Assembly: GCA_016712345.1 (NCBI GenBank)
Contig: JADJRH010000002.1
Coordinates: forward strand, 434,001-498,000
DNA from: Polyangiaceae bacterium
GTDB taxonomy: Bacteria > Myxococcota_A > Polyangia > Polyangiales > Polyangiaceae
Direction: 5' to 3'
Length of the DNA stretch: 64,000 nt
Part shown: in pieces, positions 1 through 9,119 of the stretch
How the letters are laid out: each line of letters opens with the position of its first letter
How positions within the stretch are numbered: position 1 is the first letter of the stretch
Translations under genes and position numbers: made by a program
The notes under the pieces: generated by a model
The model's input: only the letters and a program-made list of their open reading frames with translations
Database searches by the model: none
Told to the model about the DNA's origin: nothing

Positions 1-1392
1 GTGCGCGAATTGGCCGAAAGACCGCAGTTTCGTGAAGACTTGGCTGTTCTTGCCAAACTCGCCCGCGCGAAAATGGCCCCCGACAGCCTCTTCGCGTGGG
101 GTGAAGCAAAACCCGTATTCGAAGAAGGGCCCAATCCGCTTGCCGGGTGGCTGCTGTCGCTGCGTTTTTTTGCGCCGCTCACAATCACATTGGCTGTTCT
201 CGCCTGGACAGTGCCGTGGGATCTTCCCGCGCTCAAATACGCATGGATGGCCGCGCTGACAGCCCAACTGCTTGTTGTTCTCCGCACCGGAGAGCGCACC
301 GAACGCGCGCTTGCACAAGCCTCTTCGCGAGAAGAACCGCTCGGCCGATACGCCCCTGTGTTCCTCCGCATTGAGACAGAGAGATTTGAGTCGCCGCTTC
401 TGCGAAAATGCCAGTCGGTGCTCACCGCCAATCCCGCCGCCGGCAGCGAATCTGGAAAGAATACTAATAGTCAATACTCGGGCCGCGACAGCGCTTCCAT
501 CGCCATGGGGCGCCTACAGACCATTCTCAGTTTTGCCGATCTTCGCCACGGTGGAATCTTCCATCTCATCTTCCACCTCGTCACGCTCTGGGATATCTGG
601 TGCGCCGTTTCCCTCGAAAAATGGCGGGCGCAACACGGCAAACGCATTCGCGGTTGGGTTGAAGCTCTCGCAACCGTCGAGGCCCTCTCCAGCCTTGCTG
701 CATTTGCCCACGAACATCCAAACTACGTGTATCCCGAAGTGAACGACGGGCCCTGTCACTTGGATGCCCGTGACCTTGGACATCCTCTTTTGCCGGCCGC
801 ACGCCGAGTTACAAGCAGTGTGGCTTTTGGCAAACTGGATGATTTGCCCCAAGCCCTTTTGATCACCGGATCAAACATGTCCGGCAAAAGCACCCTTCTC
901 CGCTCCATGGGCATTAACTCGGTGTTGGCCCTCGCGGGCGCACCTGTGTGCGCCACCCGCCTGACAATGAGTCTCCTCGACGTTCGCACGAGCATGCGTA
1001 TTACCGACTCGCTCGAACAGGGGGTTTCCCATTTTTACGCCGAACTTACCCGCCTCAAAGAAATTACCCACGCCGCCGATGCAGGGCAAAATGTGCTGTT
1101 TTTGTTAGATGAAGTCTTACACGGCACCAATTCTCGCGAACGCCAAATCGGGGCCAAAGCGGTGATCAAACACCTTCTCAAACAAGGCACCATCGGCGCG
1201 GTTTCTTCGCACGATCTCGGGCTCGGTTCACTCGAAGAGGAAACTTCGGGCAAAGTGAAAAATGTACACTTTGAAGAACACGTCGAAGACGGCAAAATGG
1301 CATTTGATTACAAACTCAAGCCCGGAGTTGTTTCCACAACCAATGCTCTCCGGCTCATGTTTCAAGTGGGGCTGCCCGTTTCAGAAGAATAA
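1..1392 (+). CDS. MutS-like membrane ATPase (5' end cut by window)
   Basis: The C-terminal two-thirds of this protein is a MutS-type ABC ATPase. It has a Walker A (TGSNMSGKST, encoded near 870-900), a Walker B with the MutS-typical LLDEVLHGTNSRER (near 1106-1140) and a switch histidine in SSHDLG (near 1206). Upstream are two hydrophobic stretches encoded at about 150-215 and 235-290, so it belongs to the membrane-anchored MutS-related proteins rather than to mismatch-repair MutS. No mismatch-recognition domain is visible. The reading frame is open from base 1, and a GTG there need not be the true start because the family is usually longer, near 600 residues. It ends 25 bases before the next gene's likely start. 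The cellular role of these MutS-like membrane ATPases is not established; DNA binding is an inference from the family. Confidence 0.8.
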   Translation: MRELAERPQFREDLAVLAKLARAKMAPDSLFAWGEAKPVFEEGPNPLAGWLLSLRFFAPLTITLAVLAWTVPWDLPALKYAWMAALTAQLLVVLRTGERTERALAQASSREEPLGRYAPVFLRIETERFESPLLRKCQSVLTANPAAGSESGKNTNSQYSGRDSASIAMGRLQTILSFADLRHGGIFHLIFHLVTLWDIWCAVSLEKWRAQHGKRIRGWVEALATVEALSSLAAFAHEHPNYVYPEVNDGPCHLDARDLGHPLLPAARRVTSSVAFGKLDDLPQALLITGSNMSGKSTLLRSMGINSVLALAGAPVCATRLTMSLLDVRTSMRITDSLEQGVSHFYAELTRLKEITHAADAGQNVLFLLDEVLHGTNSRERQIGAKAVIKHLLKQGTIGAVSSHDLGLGSLEEETSGKVKNVHFEEHVEDGKMAFDYKLKPGVVSTTNALRLMFQVGLPVSEE

Positions 1393-1416
1393 CGGCGCAA
1401 CGCGAGCGCCTCTGGT

Positions 1417-1542
1417 ATGGTCGGTTTCGTGGAGACGACCGTCGAGATCATTGCCAAAAAACGCAACTGACACGCGCTTTCGAAAGAGCAGATCCAAAGG
1501 GTAATTACAGAACTTGGGGCCGGAACGCTCGCCGACTACCAA
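1417..1542 (+). other. 5' segment of phosphorylase gene, interrupted by TGA
   Basis: An ATG at 1417 opens a frame that matches the normal N-terminus of pyrimidine-nucleoside phosphorylases (residues VEIIAKKRN, then ALSKEQI). The frame meets a TGA at 1468-1470 and continues without another stop into the phosphorylase body. In family members the interrupted position is normally glycine, so GGA to TGA is the simplest explanation. Either the gene carries a nonsense mutation, the base is a sequencing error, or translation restarts at ATG 1543 and gives a protein lacking about 42 residues. Reads over 1468 would settle it. Confidence 0.75.
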
Positions 1543-2739
1543 ATGAGCGCGCTGCTCATGGCGGTGTACTTCCGGGGCATGACCGACGACGAAACCGTCG
1601 CCCTCACCCACGCCATGCTTCACTCGGGCGACGTGATTGACTTGTCCGACGTTCCGGGCACCAAAGTGGATAAACACTCCACAGGCGGCGTCGGCGACAA
1701 AGTATCCATCTGCCTCGCTCCCCTTGTGGCCGCGTGCGGTGTTCCCGTGCCCATGGTTTCAGGCCGTGGACTGGGTCACACCGGCGGCACTCTCGACAAG
1801 CTTGAAGCCATTCCAGGATTCAACGTTTCGCTCGATGTGGACACATTCCGCCGCATTGTTCGCGACGTGGGTTGTTCCATGATCGGCCAAACGGCGCGCA
1901 TCGCACCCGCCGACAAAAAAATCTATGCGCTTCGCGATGTCACCGCCACGGTTGAGTCCATTCCACTCATCGTTGCCAGCATCCTTTCCAAAAAACTCGC
2001 CGAGGGCATTGATGCGCTTGTTCTCGACGTAAAAGTGGGTCGCGGCGCGTTCATGAAAACCGAGGCCGATGCCCGCGCCCTCGCTGAAGCGCTGGTTCGA
2101 GTTGGAACCGCCGCCGGCAAAAAAGTGAGCGCCCTTCTCACCGACATGGAAGCGCCGCTTGGCCGCGCGATCGGAAATGCCAACGAAACGCGGGAAGCCA
2201 TTGAGTTGCTTCACGGCAGAGCGCCCGGTGATCTCATGGAGTGTACACTTGCTCTCGGCGCTCAAATGCTTCGTTTGGGCGGCGTTGCAAAAAGTGACGA
2301 AGAGGCTCAATCGCTTATGGACAGCGCCATCACCAGCGGTCGCGCCGCAGGTGTCATGGAGAGAATGATTGAAGCCCAGGGGGGTGACCCAAGCGTTGTG
2401 ATGCACCCAAGTCGCCTGGCATTGGCTCCCAGCGTCACCGAGATATTGGCCCCCACCGACGGTTACGTGCACTCGATTGATGCGCTTGAAATGGGCCTCT
2501 GCGCGGTCGCCCTCGGTGCGGGTAGAACACGCGCCGATCAAGCGGTAGATCCCGCGGTAGGTATTGAACTTACCACCTCGCGCGGTGAACGGGTTTCTCT
2601 CGGTCAACCACTCGCAAAAATCTACACTCGAACTCCCGACGCCGCCGCCAAAGTGTACACCCGAATCGCAAAGGCTTTCTCTGTTGGTGAGACCCCGCCT
2701 GAATCAACGCCCCTGATCTTGTCGCGCGTAGGCGCGTAA
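1543..2739 (+). CDS. deoA: Pyrimidine-nucleoside (thymidine) phosphorylase
   Basis: Phosphorolyses thymidine or uridine to the free base and (deoxy)ribose-1-phosphate in nucleoside salvage. The family signature lies at about residues 45-70 of this frame, including KHSTGGVGDK, GRGLGHTGGT and DKLEAIPG; phosphate is bound by the KHSTGG loop. The C-terminal domain follows with the expected length. Counted from ATG 1417 the gene would be 440 codons, the family's normal size, but an in-frame TGA at 1468 separates the first 17 codons. The start at 1543 is therefore only the first ATG after the stop and loses N-terminal alpha-domain residues. deoA and pdp cannot be told apart by eye. The histidine kinase gene begins three bases after the stop, so the two are probably co-transcribed. 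Confidence 0.85.
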   Translation: MSALLMAVYFRGMTDDETVALTHAMLHSGDVIDLSDVPGTKVDKHSTGGVGDKVSICLAPLVAACGVPVPMVSGRGLGHTGGTLDKLEAIPGFNVSLDVDTFRRIVRDVGCSMIGQTARIAPADKKIYALRDVTATVESIPLIVASILSKKLAEGIDALVLDVKVGRGAFMKTEADARALAEALVRVGTAAGKKVSALLTDMEAPLGRAIGNANETREAIELLHGRAPGDLMECTLALGAQMLRLGGVAKSDEEAQSLMDSAITSGRAAGVMERMIEAQGGDPSVVMHPSRLALAPSVTEILAPTDGYVHSIDALEMGLCAVALGAGRTRADQAVDPAVGIELTTSRGERVSLGQPLAKIYTRTPDAAAKVYTRIAKAFSVGETPPESTPLILSRVGA

Positions 2740-2742
2740 GTC

Positions 2743-3786
2743 ATGACAACCGCCTTACCCTCCACATCAACGGATGCTTCCAAAAAAGAGGCTTCCACCT
2801 GGGTACGTGTCATGACCGCCCGGGCCGAAGCGCACGCTCAGGAACGCGGTTATCAGCGCATTATTCGGCTCCTACTTTGGCTTGTGATCCTCCCCGCCCT
2901 GCTTTTGTCGGCGCTGGGTGTGGCCATGTTGCTGCGTGGGGAGGCCGGCAACATTCTCATTGGCATTCTGGTGATCATCTTTTGCGTCACACTCGCCACC
3001 GGAACCATCCTTGTGTGGGTGTTTGTTCGCCAGCAAAAAAACCTGTCAGAACTCCAAATAGACTTCGTTTCCAAGGTTTCTCACGAGCTTCGCACCCCGC
3101 TCACATCCATTCGCATGTTTACAGAAACGCTCGAACTGCGGCGTGACGACCCTGAAGCCGTGCGCGTTTGTATCGACGCGTTGGGTAGAGAAAGCACCCG
3201 TCTTCAGGGTTTGATTGACCGACTCCTCGACTGGGGGCGAATGGAAAGCGGGCGCCGCGTTTATGACATGCGACCTGAATCACTCGGTGAAATTCTGGAT
3301 GAAGCTGTGGACGCGTTTGAACCCAGTCGGGCCGGTCGACTTGTCGTCAACAAACTCATTCAACCCAATTTACCCAAGCTCTGGTGTGACCGCGGTGCAG
3401 TGGTAGACGTGCTTGTAAACCTTCTATCCAACGCTTACAAATACGGGTCTAAAGAGCGGGTAGACATCACTATAGAACCGCGTGAAAAAAAGATCGCCGT
3501 TGTCGTAAAAGACTACGGGGTTGGAATTGCGCGACACGAACACAAGCGCATCTTTGAGCGATTCTACCGCGTGGACGATCTGCTCGCCAGGCAGCAGGAA
3601 GGTTCGGGGTTGGGCCTCGCCATCGTTCATCACGTAGTGCGCGCTCACAAAGGGAAGGTCACCGTGGATAGCGAACCGGGTAAGGGCAGCGCCTTCACCC
3701 TTCTTTTTCCAACCGGCGCACCAAAACATGCCAAGGGAGCGGTTCTGGTGTCCGACCGAGCGGTCCAATCTGCGGAGCAACAATGA
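2743..3786 (+). CDS. Sensor histidine kinase
   Basis: Membrane-bound two-component sensor of 347 residues. Two hydrophobic segments at about 43-64 and 71-95 are separated by only a few residues, so almost nothing is periplasmic and the signal may be intramembrane or cytosolic. The dimerisation box VSHELRTPL carries the phospho-accepting His114. The ATPase domain has the N box (NLLSNAYKYG), G1 (DYGVGIA), an F box (ERFYR) and G2 (GSGLGLAIVH). The gene overlaps the next by four bases (ATGA), so the response regulator is almost certainly its partner. The N-terminal 40 residues are cytosolic with no recognisable domain. Confidence 0.93.
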   Translation: MTTALPSTSTDASKKEASTWVRVMTARAEAHAQERGYQRIIRLLLWLVILPALLLSALGVAMLLRGEAGNILIGILVIIFCVTLATGTILVWVFVRQQKNLSELQIDFVSKVSHELRTPLTSIRMFTETLELRRDDPEAVRVCIDALGRESTRLQGLIDRLLDWGRMESGRRVYDMRPESLGEILDEAVDAFEPSRAGRLVVNKLIQPNLPKLWCDRGAVVDVLVNLLSNAYKYGSKERVDITIEPREKKIAVVVKDYGVGIARHEHKRIFERFYRVDDLLARQQEGSGLGLAIVHHVVRAHKGKVTVDSEPGKGSAFTLLFPTGAPKHAKGAVLVSDRAVQSAEQQ

Positions 3787-4517
3787 TGACGCAAACTCGG
3801 GCGGACGGGCCGGGGCCGGAAGGAAAAGTCAACGGCCGCCGAACCATTGTGCTTGTGGAGGATGATCCTTCCATCGCCATGGGTCTGGAACTAAACCTTC
3901 GAGCTGAAGGGTATGAGGTGGTTGTCGCCAACGATGGTGAAGCCGGCCTCAGTCACGCACGTGAACCCGGTGTCGACCTGTTGATACTCGACATCATGTT
4001 ACCCAAGTTAAACGGGTTTGAAGTTGTCAGGCTCCTGCGCGCCGAGCGGCGAACCATGCCGATTATACTCCTCTCCGCGCGCGGCGCAGAAACCGACAAG
4101 GTCATGGGGTTGGATCTTGGAGCTGAAGACTATGTGACAAAGCCGTTTGGCTTGGCAGAACTGCTCGCCCGCATTAAAGCGGTTCTCCGACGCGACGCCA
4201 TTGCGCGGCCTGAAGAAGTGCTTCGTGCCGGGGATATTGTTATTGACAGGTCAAGGCGTGCAGTCAGAAGAAACGGTCAACCGGTAGAACTGACCGCGAC
4301 AGAAATGGACATATTGCTCTGCCTTGTAGAGGCCAATGGTAGAGTTTTGTCACGCGAACAAATTCAGGCCAAAGTGTGGGGTGTTGGACATCACGGAACA
4401 CCGCGCACAATTGATAACTTTATTCTTCAGCTTCGAAACAAGCTTGAAGACGATTCTGCCGCTCCCAAACGCATTATCACTGTCAGGGGTGTTGGATACC
4501 GCTTCGTGGGTGATTGA
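3783..4517 (+). CDS. OmpR/PhoB-family response regulator
   Basis: DNA-binding partner of the upstream kinase. The receiver domain (about residues 21-135) has the acidic pair in VEDD, phospho-acceptor Asp70 in LILDIML, the switch Ser in LLSARG and the conserved Lys in VTKPFG. The C-terminal winged helix (about 150-243) ends in the family-typical RGVGYRF. The ATG overlaps the kinase stop by four bases. The target promoters are unknown. The next gene is convergent, ending at 4614. No clear terminator is visible in the 96 bases between them. Confidence 0.95.
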   Translation: MMTQTRADGPGPEGKVNGRRTIVLVEDDPSIAMGLELNLRAEGYEVVVANDGEAGLSHAREPGVDLLILDIMLPKLNGFEVVRLLRAERRTMPIILLSARGAETDKVMGLDLGAEDYVTKPFGLAELLARIKAVLRRDAIARPEEVLRAGDIVIDRSRRAVRRNGQPVELTATEMDILLCLVEANGRVLSREQIQAKVWGVGHHGTPRTIDNFILQLRNKLEDDSAAPKRIITVRGVGYRFVGD

Positions 4518-4613
4518 ACAAACCGGCGCTCCAATACCGGCGTGACGGATACACATCACGCCGACGAGGGACGGCGCGCGTTGCGTAGGGCGCACATGTG
4601 TACGCACGCTGCC

Positions 4614-6578
4614 TTACTCAATGACAAAAATCGGTTGACTGATGGTTGAACCGTCGCGCATGTAGGCCGAAAGCCACGCTCGCGAGCGAAGCACAAGATT
4701 GGGGTCAACCAACGTTAGGGTGACGGTCGTGGCGGAAGCAAACGCCGTTGGTGGAAGCGGTTTGGTGACAACCACCTGACCATTTTCATCTTCCAAAACA
4801 AACGCTGCGCCCGAAATGTCGTTCACGTTGATCGACGGATTGCCGTCAAGCCACAACTCTGGATCGCGCACCCCGGGAGTTGGGTCGACAAACACCCCGC
4901 ACTTGACACATAGAGGATCGATCGGTTGCGGCCAAACACCGTTGGAGGCCGCACGCGACTCAACAACACAATGTGGAATCTCCGATGTACAGACGGTTTC
5001 CCCAGGCGGATTGGCCGCGACGTTGTCCTGTCTGGCACTTCGCAGCTCCCTTACCGCGTTGGATGGCGCAGGGTTTTGACCCGCAATAGAAGTTGACGGC
5101 TGCCACAGCCATGGGATGTTCTGAGGACAAGTGTACGCTTCGGCGCCGTCACATTGGGCGGCACGCGAAAAGGGAACAGTATTGGATTCTGCCAAAAGGT
5201 CTTGCACGAGATCGGTCGCCACTTGATTTCCACTCGCATGCCAACGCACGGCCAAACGAGCGCCCACCAAAGCCGCACTCACGGATGTACCGTTTAGAAA
5301 TGGCGGAACGTCCTTGTCATCTACCCACCCGATACCGCCAAATCCGATGGCCACCGCTTCGGCACAGGCCGATGGTCGAGACAAAGCGAGTGGCGCCCCA
5401 TGGAAGTCTACTCCAGCTACACTCAACAGATGATCGGGGGGTTGTTCTGCGCTTTCGGGCGTGAAGAGCGCGGCCCCCGGGTGTTTCATATTCGAAAAGG
5501 CGAGAAAATCCTGCTTTATCAAATTCCACTCAGCGTTTCCCCACAATGCGGCGCACGTGACTTCACTGGGGACCACGGCATGATCCCATCGCGCTGGACA
5601 AAGAAGGCCCTGACCCTGCTGGGGGCCTCCTGGGCTGTTGCCCGCGGCACTGATATGAACACCGCCCAAACATCCGGCGGCATGATAAGCGTCGGCGAGA
5701 GCTTGGACCGCTAGGCTCGAAGTAGACGGATCGTCCGAACACGGGCTATCAACATCGTTGTTGTCGAATCCAAAAGCCGACACCAGCACCCATCGGAGCG
5801 GTGTTGTCTTTGCGAGGTCGGGGTTTTGCGCCACCGCGCTCAACTCGGAACGACGCGCTCTCACCTCGTTCCAAAGAGCTTCGGTCACATCACTCAACAA
5901 TCCGAAACTGCCACCCGTGACGTTCACCACGGGCCTACCCATCGTGTCCAGTTGGCGAGGTAGAGCCAACACCGATCGCACCTGAATAGGGCAGTTGCTC
6001 CTATCTTCACATGCGAGATCCGTTGCCATGGCAGCGAGGGTGCGCCCGTGTTGTGCGCCGGCGGGCAAGACGTTTGGAGACTTTTCTCCAACAGTATCGA
6101 GGAATGTTACCCGCACTGAAGTCCCACTTTTGGACGATGGCAATCGTGCCCCCACCGAGGCGCGCAGCTCATCGCGAGCCCAAAAAGTCAACGCGTCCGC
6201 ATTGGCCTGCGGCGTTGTGAACGTGCAATCGGATTCGGCTCCTTCCGGTAAGGATGCGATGTCCGCGGCTGAAGGGGACGTGGAAGGATCGCTCCATGTG
6301 TACCTACACAAAACCGCGGAATCGGCATCGGGGCCAGCCAACGGCGCATCGTCAAACCCGGTAAGCTGCGCGGCACAGGCGCCGCTCGCTTGGGTGGGAG
6401 CTACCCAGAATGGACAGGTTCCGATGGGTACTCCGTTTTCTTCAGGCGCTTCAGGCATGCCTTCACACGCGTCGGATACCGGTGGGGAGGTGGTGCCATC
6501 GCAGGCTCCCCAATGAAAAACGCTCAAGACCGAAAGAACAAGGGTAGAAGTCAGCCTCAGGTTGGATAGACGTGTCAC
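4614..6578 (-). CDS. Exported subtilisin-like (S8) serine protease, probable lipoprotein
   Basis: A 654-residue exported protein. The N-terminus has a hydrophobic segment ending in WGAC (Cys26), a tolerable lipobox, so it may be lipid-anchored; simple secretion is the alternative. The subtilase triad can be placed by motif: Asp161 (TFLDTVG), His177 (AQHGRT) and Ser432 (NGTSVSAAL), with the oxyanion Asn314 in SAAGNS. Many cysteines outside the catalytic region suggest disulfides. It lies on the same strand as the sigma/membrane protein/CHAT operon, after a 289-base gap in which I see no gene, so membership in that operon is possible but not shown. Its substrate is unknown. The divergence around the Asp and His motifs means activity is not certain. 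Confidence 0.8.
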   Translation of the reverse strand: MTRLSNLRLTSTLVLSVLSVFHWGACDGTTSPPVSDACEGMPEAPEENGVPIGTCPFWVAPTQASGACAAQLTGFDDAPLAGPDADSAVLCRYTWSDPSTSPSAADIASLPEGAESDCTFTTPQANADALTFWARDELRASVGARLPSSKSGTSVRVTFLDTVGEKSPNVLPAGAQHGRTLAAMATDLACEDRSNCPIQVRSVLALPRQLDTMGRPVVNVTGGSFGLLSDVTEALWNEVRARRSELSAVAQNPDLAKTTPLRWVLVSAFGFDNNDVDSPCSDDPSTSSLAVQALADAYHAAGCLGGVHISAAGNSPGGPQQGQGLLCPARWDHAVVPSEVTCAALWGNAEWNLIKQDFLAFSNMKHPGAALFTPESAEQPPDHLLSVAGVDFHGAPLALSRPSACAEAVAIGFGGIGWVDDKDVPPFLNGTSVSAALVGARLAVRWHASGNQVATDLVQDLLAESNTVPFSRAAQCDGAEAYTCPQNIPWLWQPSTSIAGQNPAPSNAVRELRSARQDNVAANPPGETVCTSEIPHCVVESRAASNGVWPQPIDPLCVKCGVFVDPTPGVRDPELWLDGNPSINVNDISGAAFVLEDENGQVVVTKPLPPTAFASATTVTLTLVDPNLVLRSRAWLSAYMRDGSTISQPIFVIE

Positions 6579-6867
6579 GGTTGTTTCCTCTTTTTACAAC
6601 GAGCCCAAAGGTCCAACGCCGCGTCGGCGCCGCTTTGCCACCACCCAGCCGAAAGTGTTCCGGGGGCTGCTGAGGATCAACTATGCGGCCGCACCTCTCG
6701 ATTTGGACAAGCCGGCTGACACATTGCTACAAGATTTGACGCTGCCTGCGTTCAGTTGGGCGAAGCAACAAAAATTCGAAATACCCACCATTTTTCAGAT
6801 GTCCGTTTGTCTCGATTGGGCGCGTTTCGAATAGAGCGCACCCCACCGGACAATCCACGCGTCAGGT

Positions 6868-9102
6868 CTAAGTCGAGTAGATCAACCCCGGGGCAGCGGG
6901 TAGGTAGAGGGCCGCAGCCACCCGCTCTGACAAAGTGTCGTCCACAACGTCAATGGCGGCCAACACTTCTCCAGCGCCCGCCGCCAAAAACGCATGCGCG
7001 AGCCCCATACCGTCGTCTTTGGCAGTTTCGCAACCCAGAAGGCTCACGTATTTGGGCACATGTTGCAGGCCGAGAATATCCACCACTCGCAGGCGACCAC
7101 CCCACAGTTCCAACGCGGCTTCAACTCCGTCGCGGCCCAAAAAAGCGGCGTGGCCATCGTAGTGGAAAATGTGTGTACACGGGTTTTCGAGCTGCGCCAA
7201 CACGGCTTCGCGTGTGGCTTCGGATCCCGTCAGCTGGACCCATTCGTATCCTCGCCCCGAAATAGCATCGCGCACCGCAGGGGTCGAGCGTTCAGCCCCG
7301 GGTAGATTCTGACTCGGATCAAACACCCCGACGGCGCGCGGCATTTGTGTACACTTACCCGTCTCCTTCCCCAGCGCCGGAAACCGGTAGCTCACTTGAA
7401 TTTGATCTGAAAGAACTGTGTTGTTCCATGGCAAAGCCTCAAAAGGTACGTTGCGCAGAGGCCCCAAGGCGGGCACACGAACGCGCTGGGCGTTTTTGAG
7501 GATGTCAGCAAACGGATCGAGCAACAAACTCGCCGCCTCTACCGACAAGGTGGTGGGATTGGCCAGCACCTGATGGATGGGCCCGGAAGGAATGTGGATC
7601 ACCGACGTCGCTTCTGAAGAAAGTGCCACACCCACCCAACCATCCAGTTTTGGATGGTAAAACAGGTCTACCGTGCCCGGTGGCGGTGTGGTGATGCGGG
7701 TAACCCGTTTGGAAGCGTTGGCGGGGGATCGCGAGCCACCGCGCCTGTAGTCGCTGATACTTGACAGGGAGACTTGTTCTGACTGTGCGAGAGTATAAAA
7801 GGCACGGCCTATGTTGTGTTCGATTTCCTCCGCTACGGCCTTTGCAGCCGAGTTGCCGAGGGAAGAACCACCCGCTGCGGTTTCGGCCAACTGCACGGCG
7901 AAATCAACCGACTCCGCGGCCCACCTTTCATGCAGTTCAAAAAAAGTTTCCCGCCCTTCACCCAGAGGTACAAGCGCGCTCCACTGGTCAAGTGCTTCAT
8001 GCGCCGTTGTGTACGCATCACGCGCGGACGCCAGTTGGGCCGTGCGACGCAGTGCCCGCGCTCGTCCTGACAAAGCGCGAAATCCAATCTCCGGTGAGGT
8101 CACCTGGCCGTCCACAGTCGGGCTTACGCGCCTAAGCAATTGAGCTGGATCGTCGCGCAGAGCCACCTCAACCTGAAGCGGTTGGAGCCAGGAAGTCATT
8201 CGAACATCCCCCTTTTCCAGATACTTTTGAGCCTCGGCGAGCAGGGCTTTTGCTTTGGGTAACTCTCCGAGTTCCACTTCGATAAATGCCGCATTCACAA
8301 GTGCGGTCACCATCCCAGTGGGGCATTCGGCGCGGGCTCGCTCAACGGCTTGGTGGGCAGAATGGAGCGTCTGTGAGACACGATCTTCCCTCCCCACGCC
8401 GCGGGTGAGGGCCCAAGCCGCGCTCGTTTGCAGCTTCACTACGGCGCACGGATCCTCCAGATGTGGAGCCTCAGTCAACAGCCCGTTGGCGATTGCAACG
8501 GCCTCGCGGGTTCTACCCAACGTTGCCAATACTTCCATCCGTTGGTTTTCTGCCGCCCTTCGCCGATCTGCAAGGCCGAGTCGCGCGCTTTTGCGAAGCA
8601 CTTTTTCAAGTTGGTAGAGCGCCTCTTTGTAACGGCCCGTTTCAACGGCCCAAATCGACTTGTAATAAGCCGCGTCAAGTTGGCATTCCGGGCACCTCGA
8701 CAAATCATCTTCCTCCCCCCAAAGCAGCGCGCGCGCCGCCTCAAAGTCAAAGTCGCGCGTCATCTGGATAAATGCCAGCAGGTGTTTGTCGTCTACCGCG
8801 TCCGACAGTCGACCTTGAGCGCGCCCATCTTGGACTGCCTTTCGCAACAGGTGTTTTGCTTCGTCCAAAGAACCGCACCTTCGGGCGTGGCGGGCCCTAA
8901 GCCGAACAATCGACAGCGCATCAACATGTTGCGACTCAGCCAAAACCAATTGCGCTTCAGCTTCGTTGCAAGCATTTTTTTGCAACGCTGCAAACGCCGC
9001 CGACAACACCGCCGGTTCATTCACCAGCCTTAATTTCAGCGTCAGCTCTGCCTCGCTGCCGACCACGCGCAGCGCTCCGTCGACGGAGCCGGGTGTCACC
9101 AC
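6868..9102 (-). CDS. TPR-CHAT caspase-like protease
   Basis: The C-terminal part is a CHAT domain, a caspase-fold cysteine peptidase. The catalytic dyad is visible as His651 in HYDGHA and Cys691 in SLLGCETA, 40 residues apart as in active members. Most of the preceding 500 residues are helical repeats of TPR type (for example in AEAQLVLAES and LRARHARRC). The GTG at 9102 is preferred because a purine-rich ribosome site lies 8-10 bases upstream and just after the upstream gene's stop at 9120; an earlier in-frame start would overlap that gene. No signal peptide is seen, so it should be cytosolic. It is the third gene after a sigma factor and a membrane protein. In type III-E CRISPR a TPR-CHAT protease cleaves a partner that controls a sigma factor; the same logic here is an inference. 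Confidence 0.85.
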   Translation of the reverse strand: MVTPGSVDGALRVVGSEAELTLKLRLVNEPAVLSAAFAALQKNACNEAEAQLVLAESQHVDALSIVRLRARHARRCGSLDEAKHLLRKAVQDGRAQGRLSDAVDDKHLLAFIQMTRDFDFEAARALLWGEEDDLSRCPECQLDAAYYKSIWAVETGRYKEALYQLEKVLRKSARLGLADRRRAAENQRMEVLATLGRTREAVAIANGLLTEAPHLEDPCAVVKLQTSAAWALTRGVGREDRVSQTLHSAHQAVERARAECPTGMVTALVNAAFIEVELGELPKAKALLAEAQKYLEKGDVRMTSWLQPLQVEVALRDDPAQLLRRVSPTVDGQVTSPEIGFRALSGRARALRRTAQLASARDAYTTAHEALDQWSALVPLGEGRETFFELHERWAAESVDFAVQLAETAAGGSSLGNSAAKAVAEEIEHNIGRAFYTLAQSEQVSLSSISDYRRGGSRSPANASKRVTRITTPPPGTVDLFYHPKLDGWVGVALSSEATSVIHIPSGPIHQVLANPTTLSVEAASLLLDPFADILKNAQRVRVPALGPLRNVPFEALPWNNTVLSDQIQVSYRFPALGKETGKCTQMPRAVGVFDPSQNLPGAERSTPAVRDAISGRGYEWVQLTGSEATREAVLAQLENPCTHIFHYDGHAAFLGRDGVEAALELWGGRLRVVDILGLQHVPKYVSLLGCETAKDDGMGLAHAFLAAGAGEVLAAIDVVDDTLSERVAAALYLPAAPGLIYST

Positions 9103-9119
9103 CAGGCCTGTCCCCCCCT

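Noticed and set aside
1468..1470. Selenocysteine codon
   Set aside because: The position is glycine in the family, no redox role is known there, and no SECIS-like hairpin is apparent downstream.
1759..2607. Long antisense open frame opposite the phosphorylase
   Set aside because: Matches no family, lies fully opposite a conserved gene, and results from the GC-rich third-position pattern.
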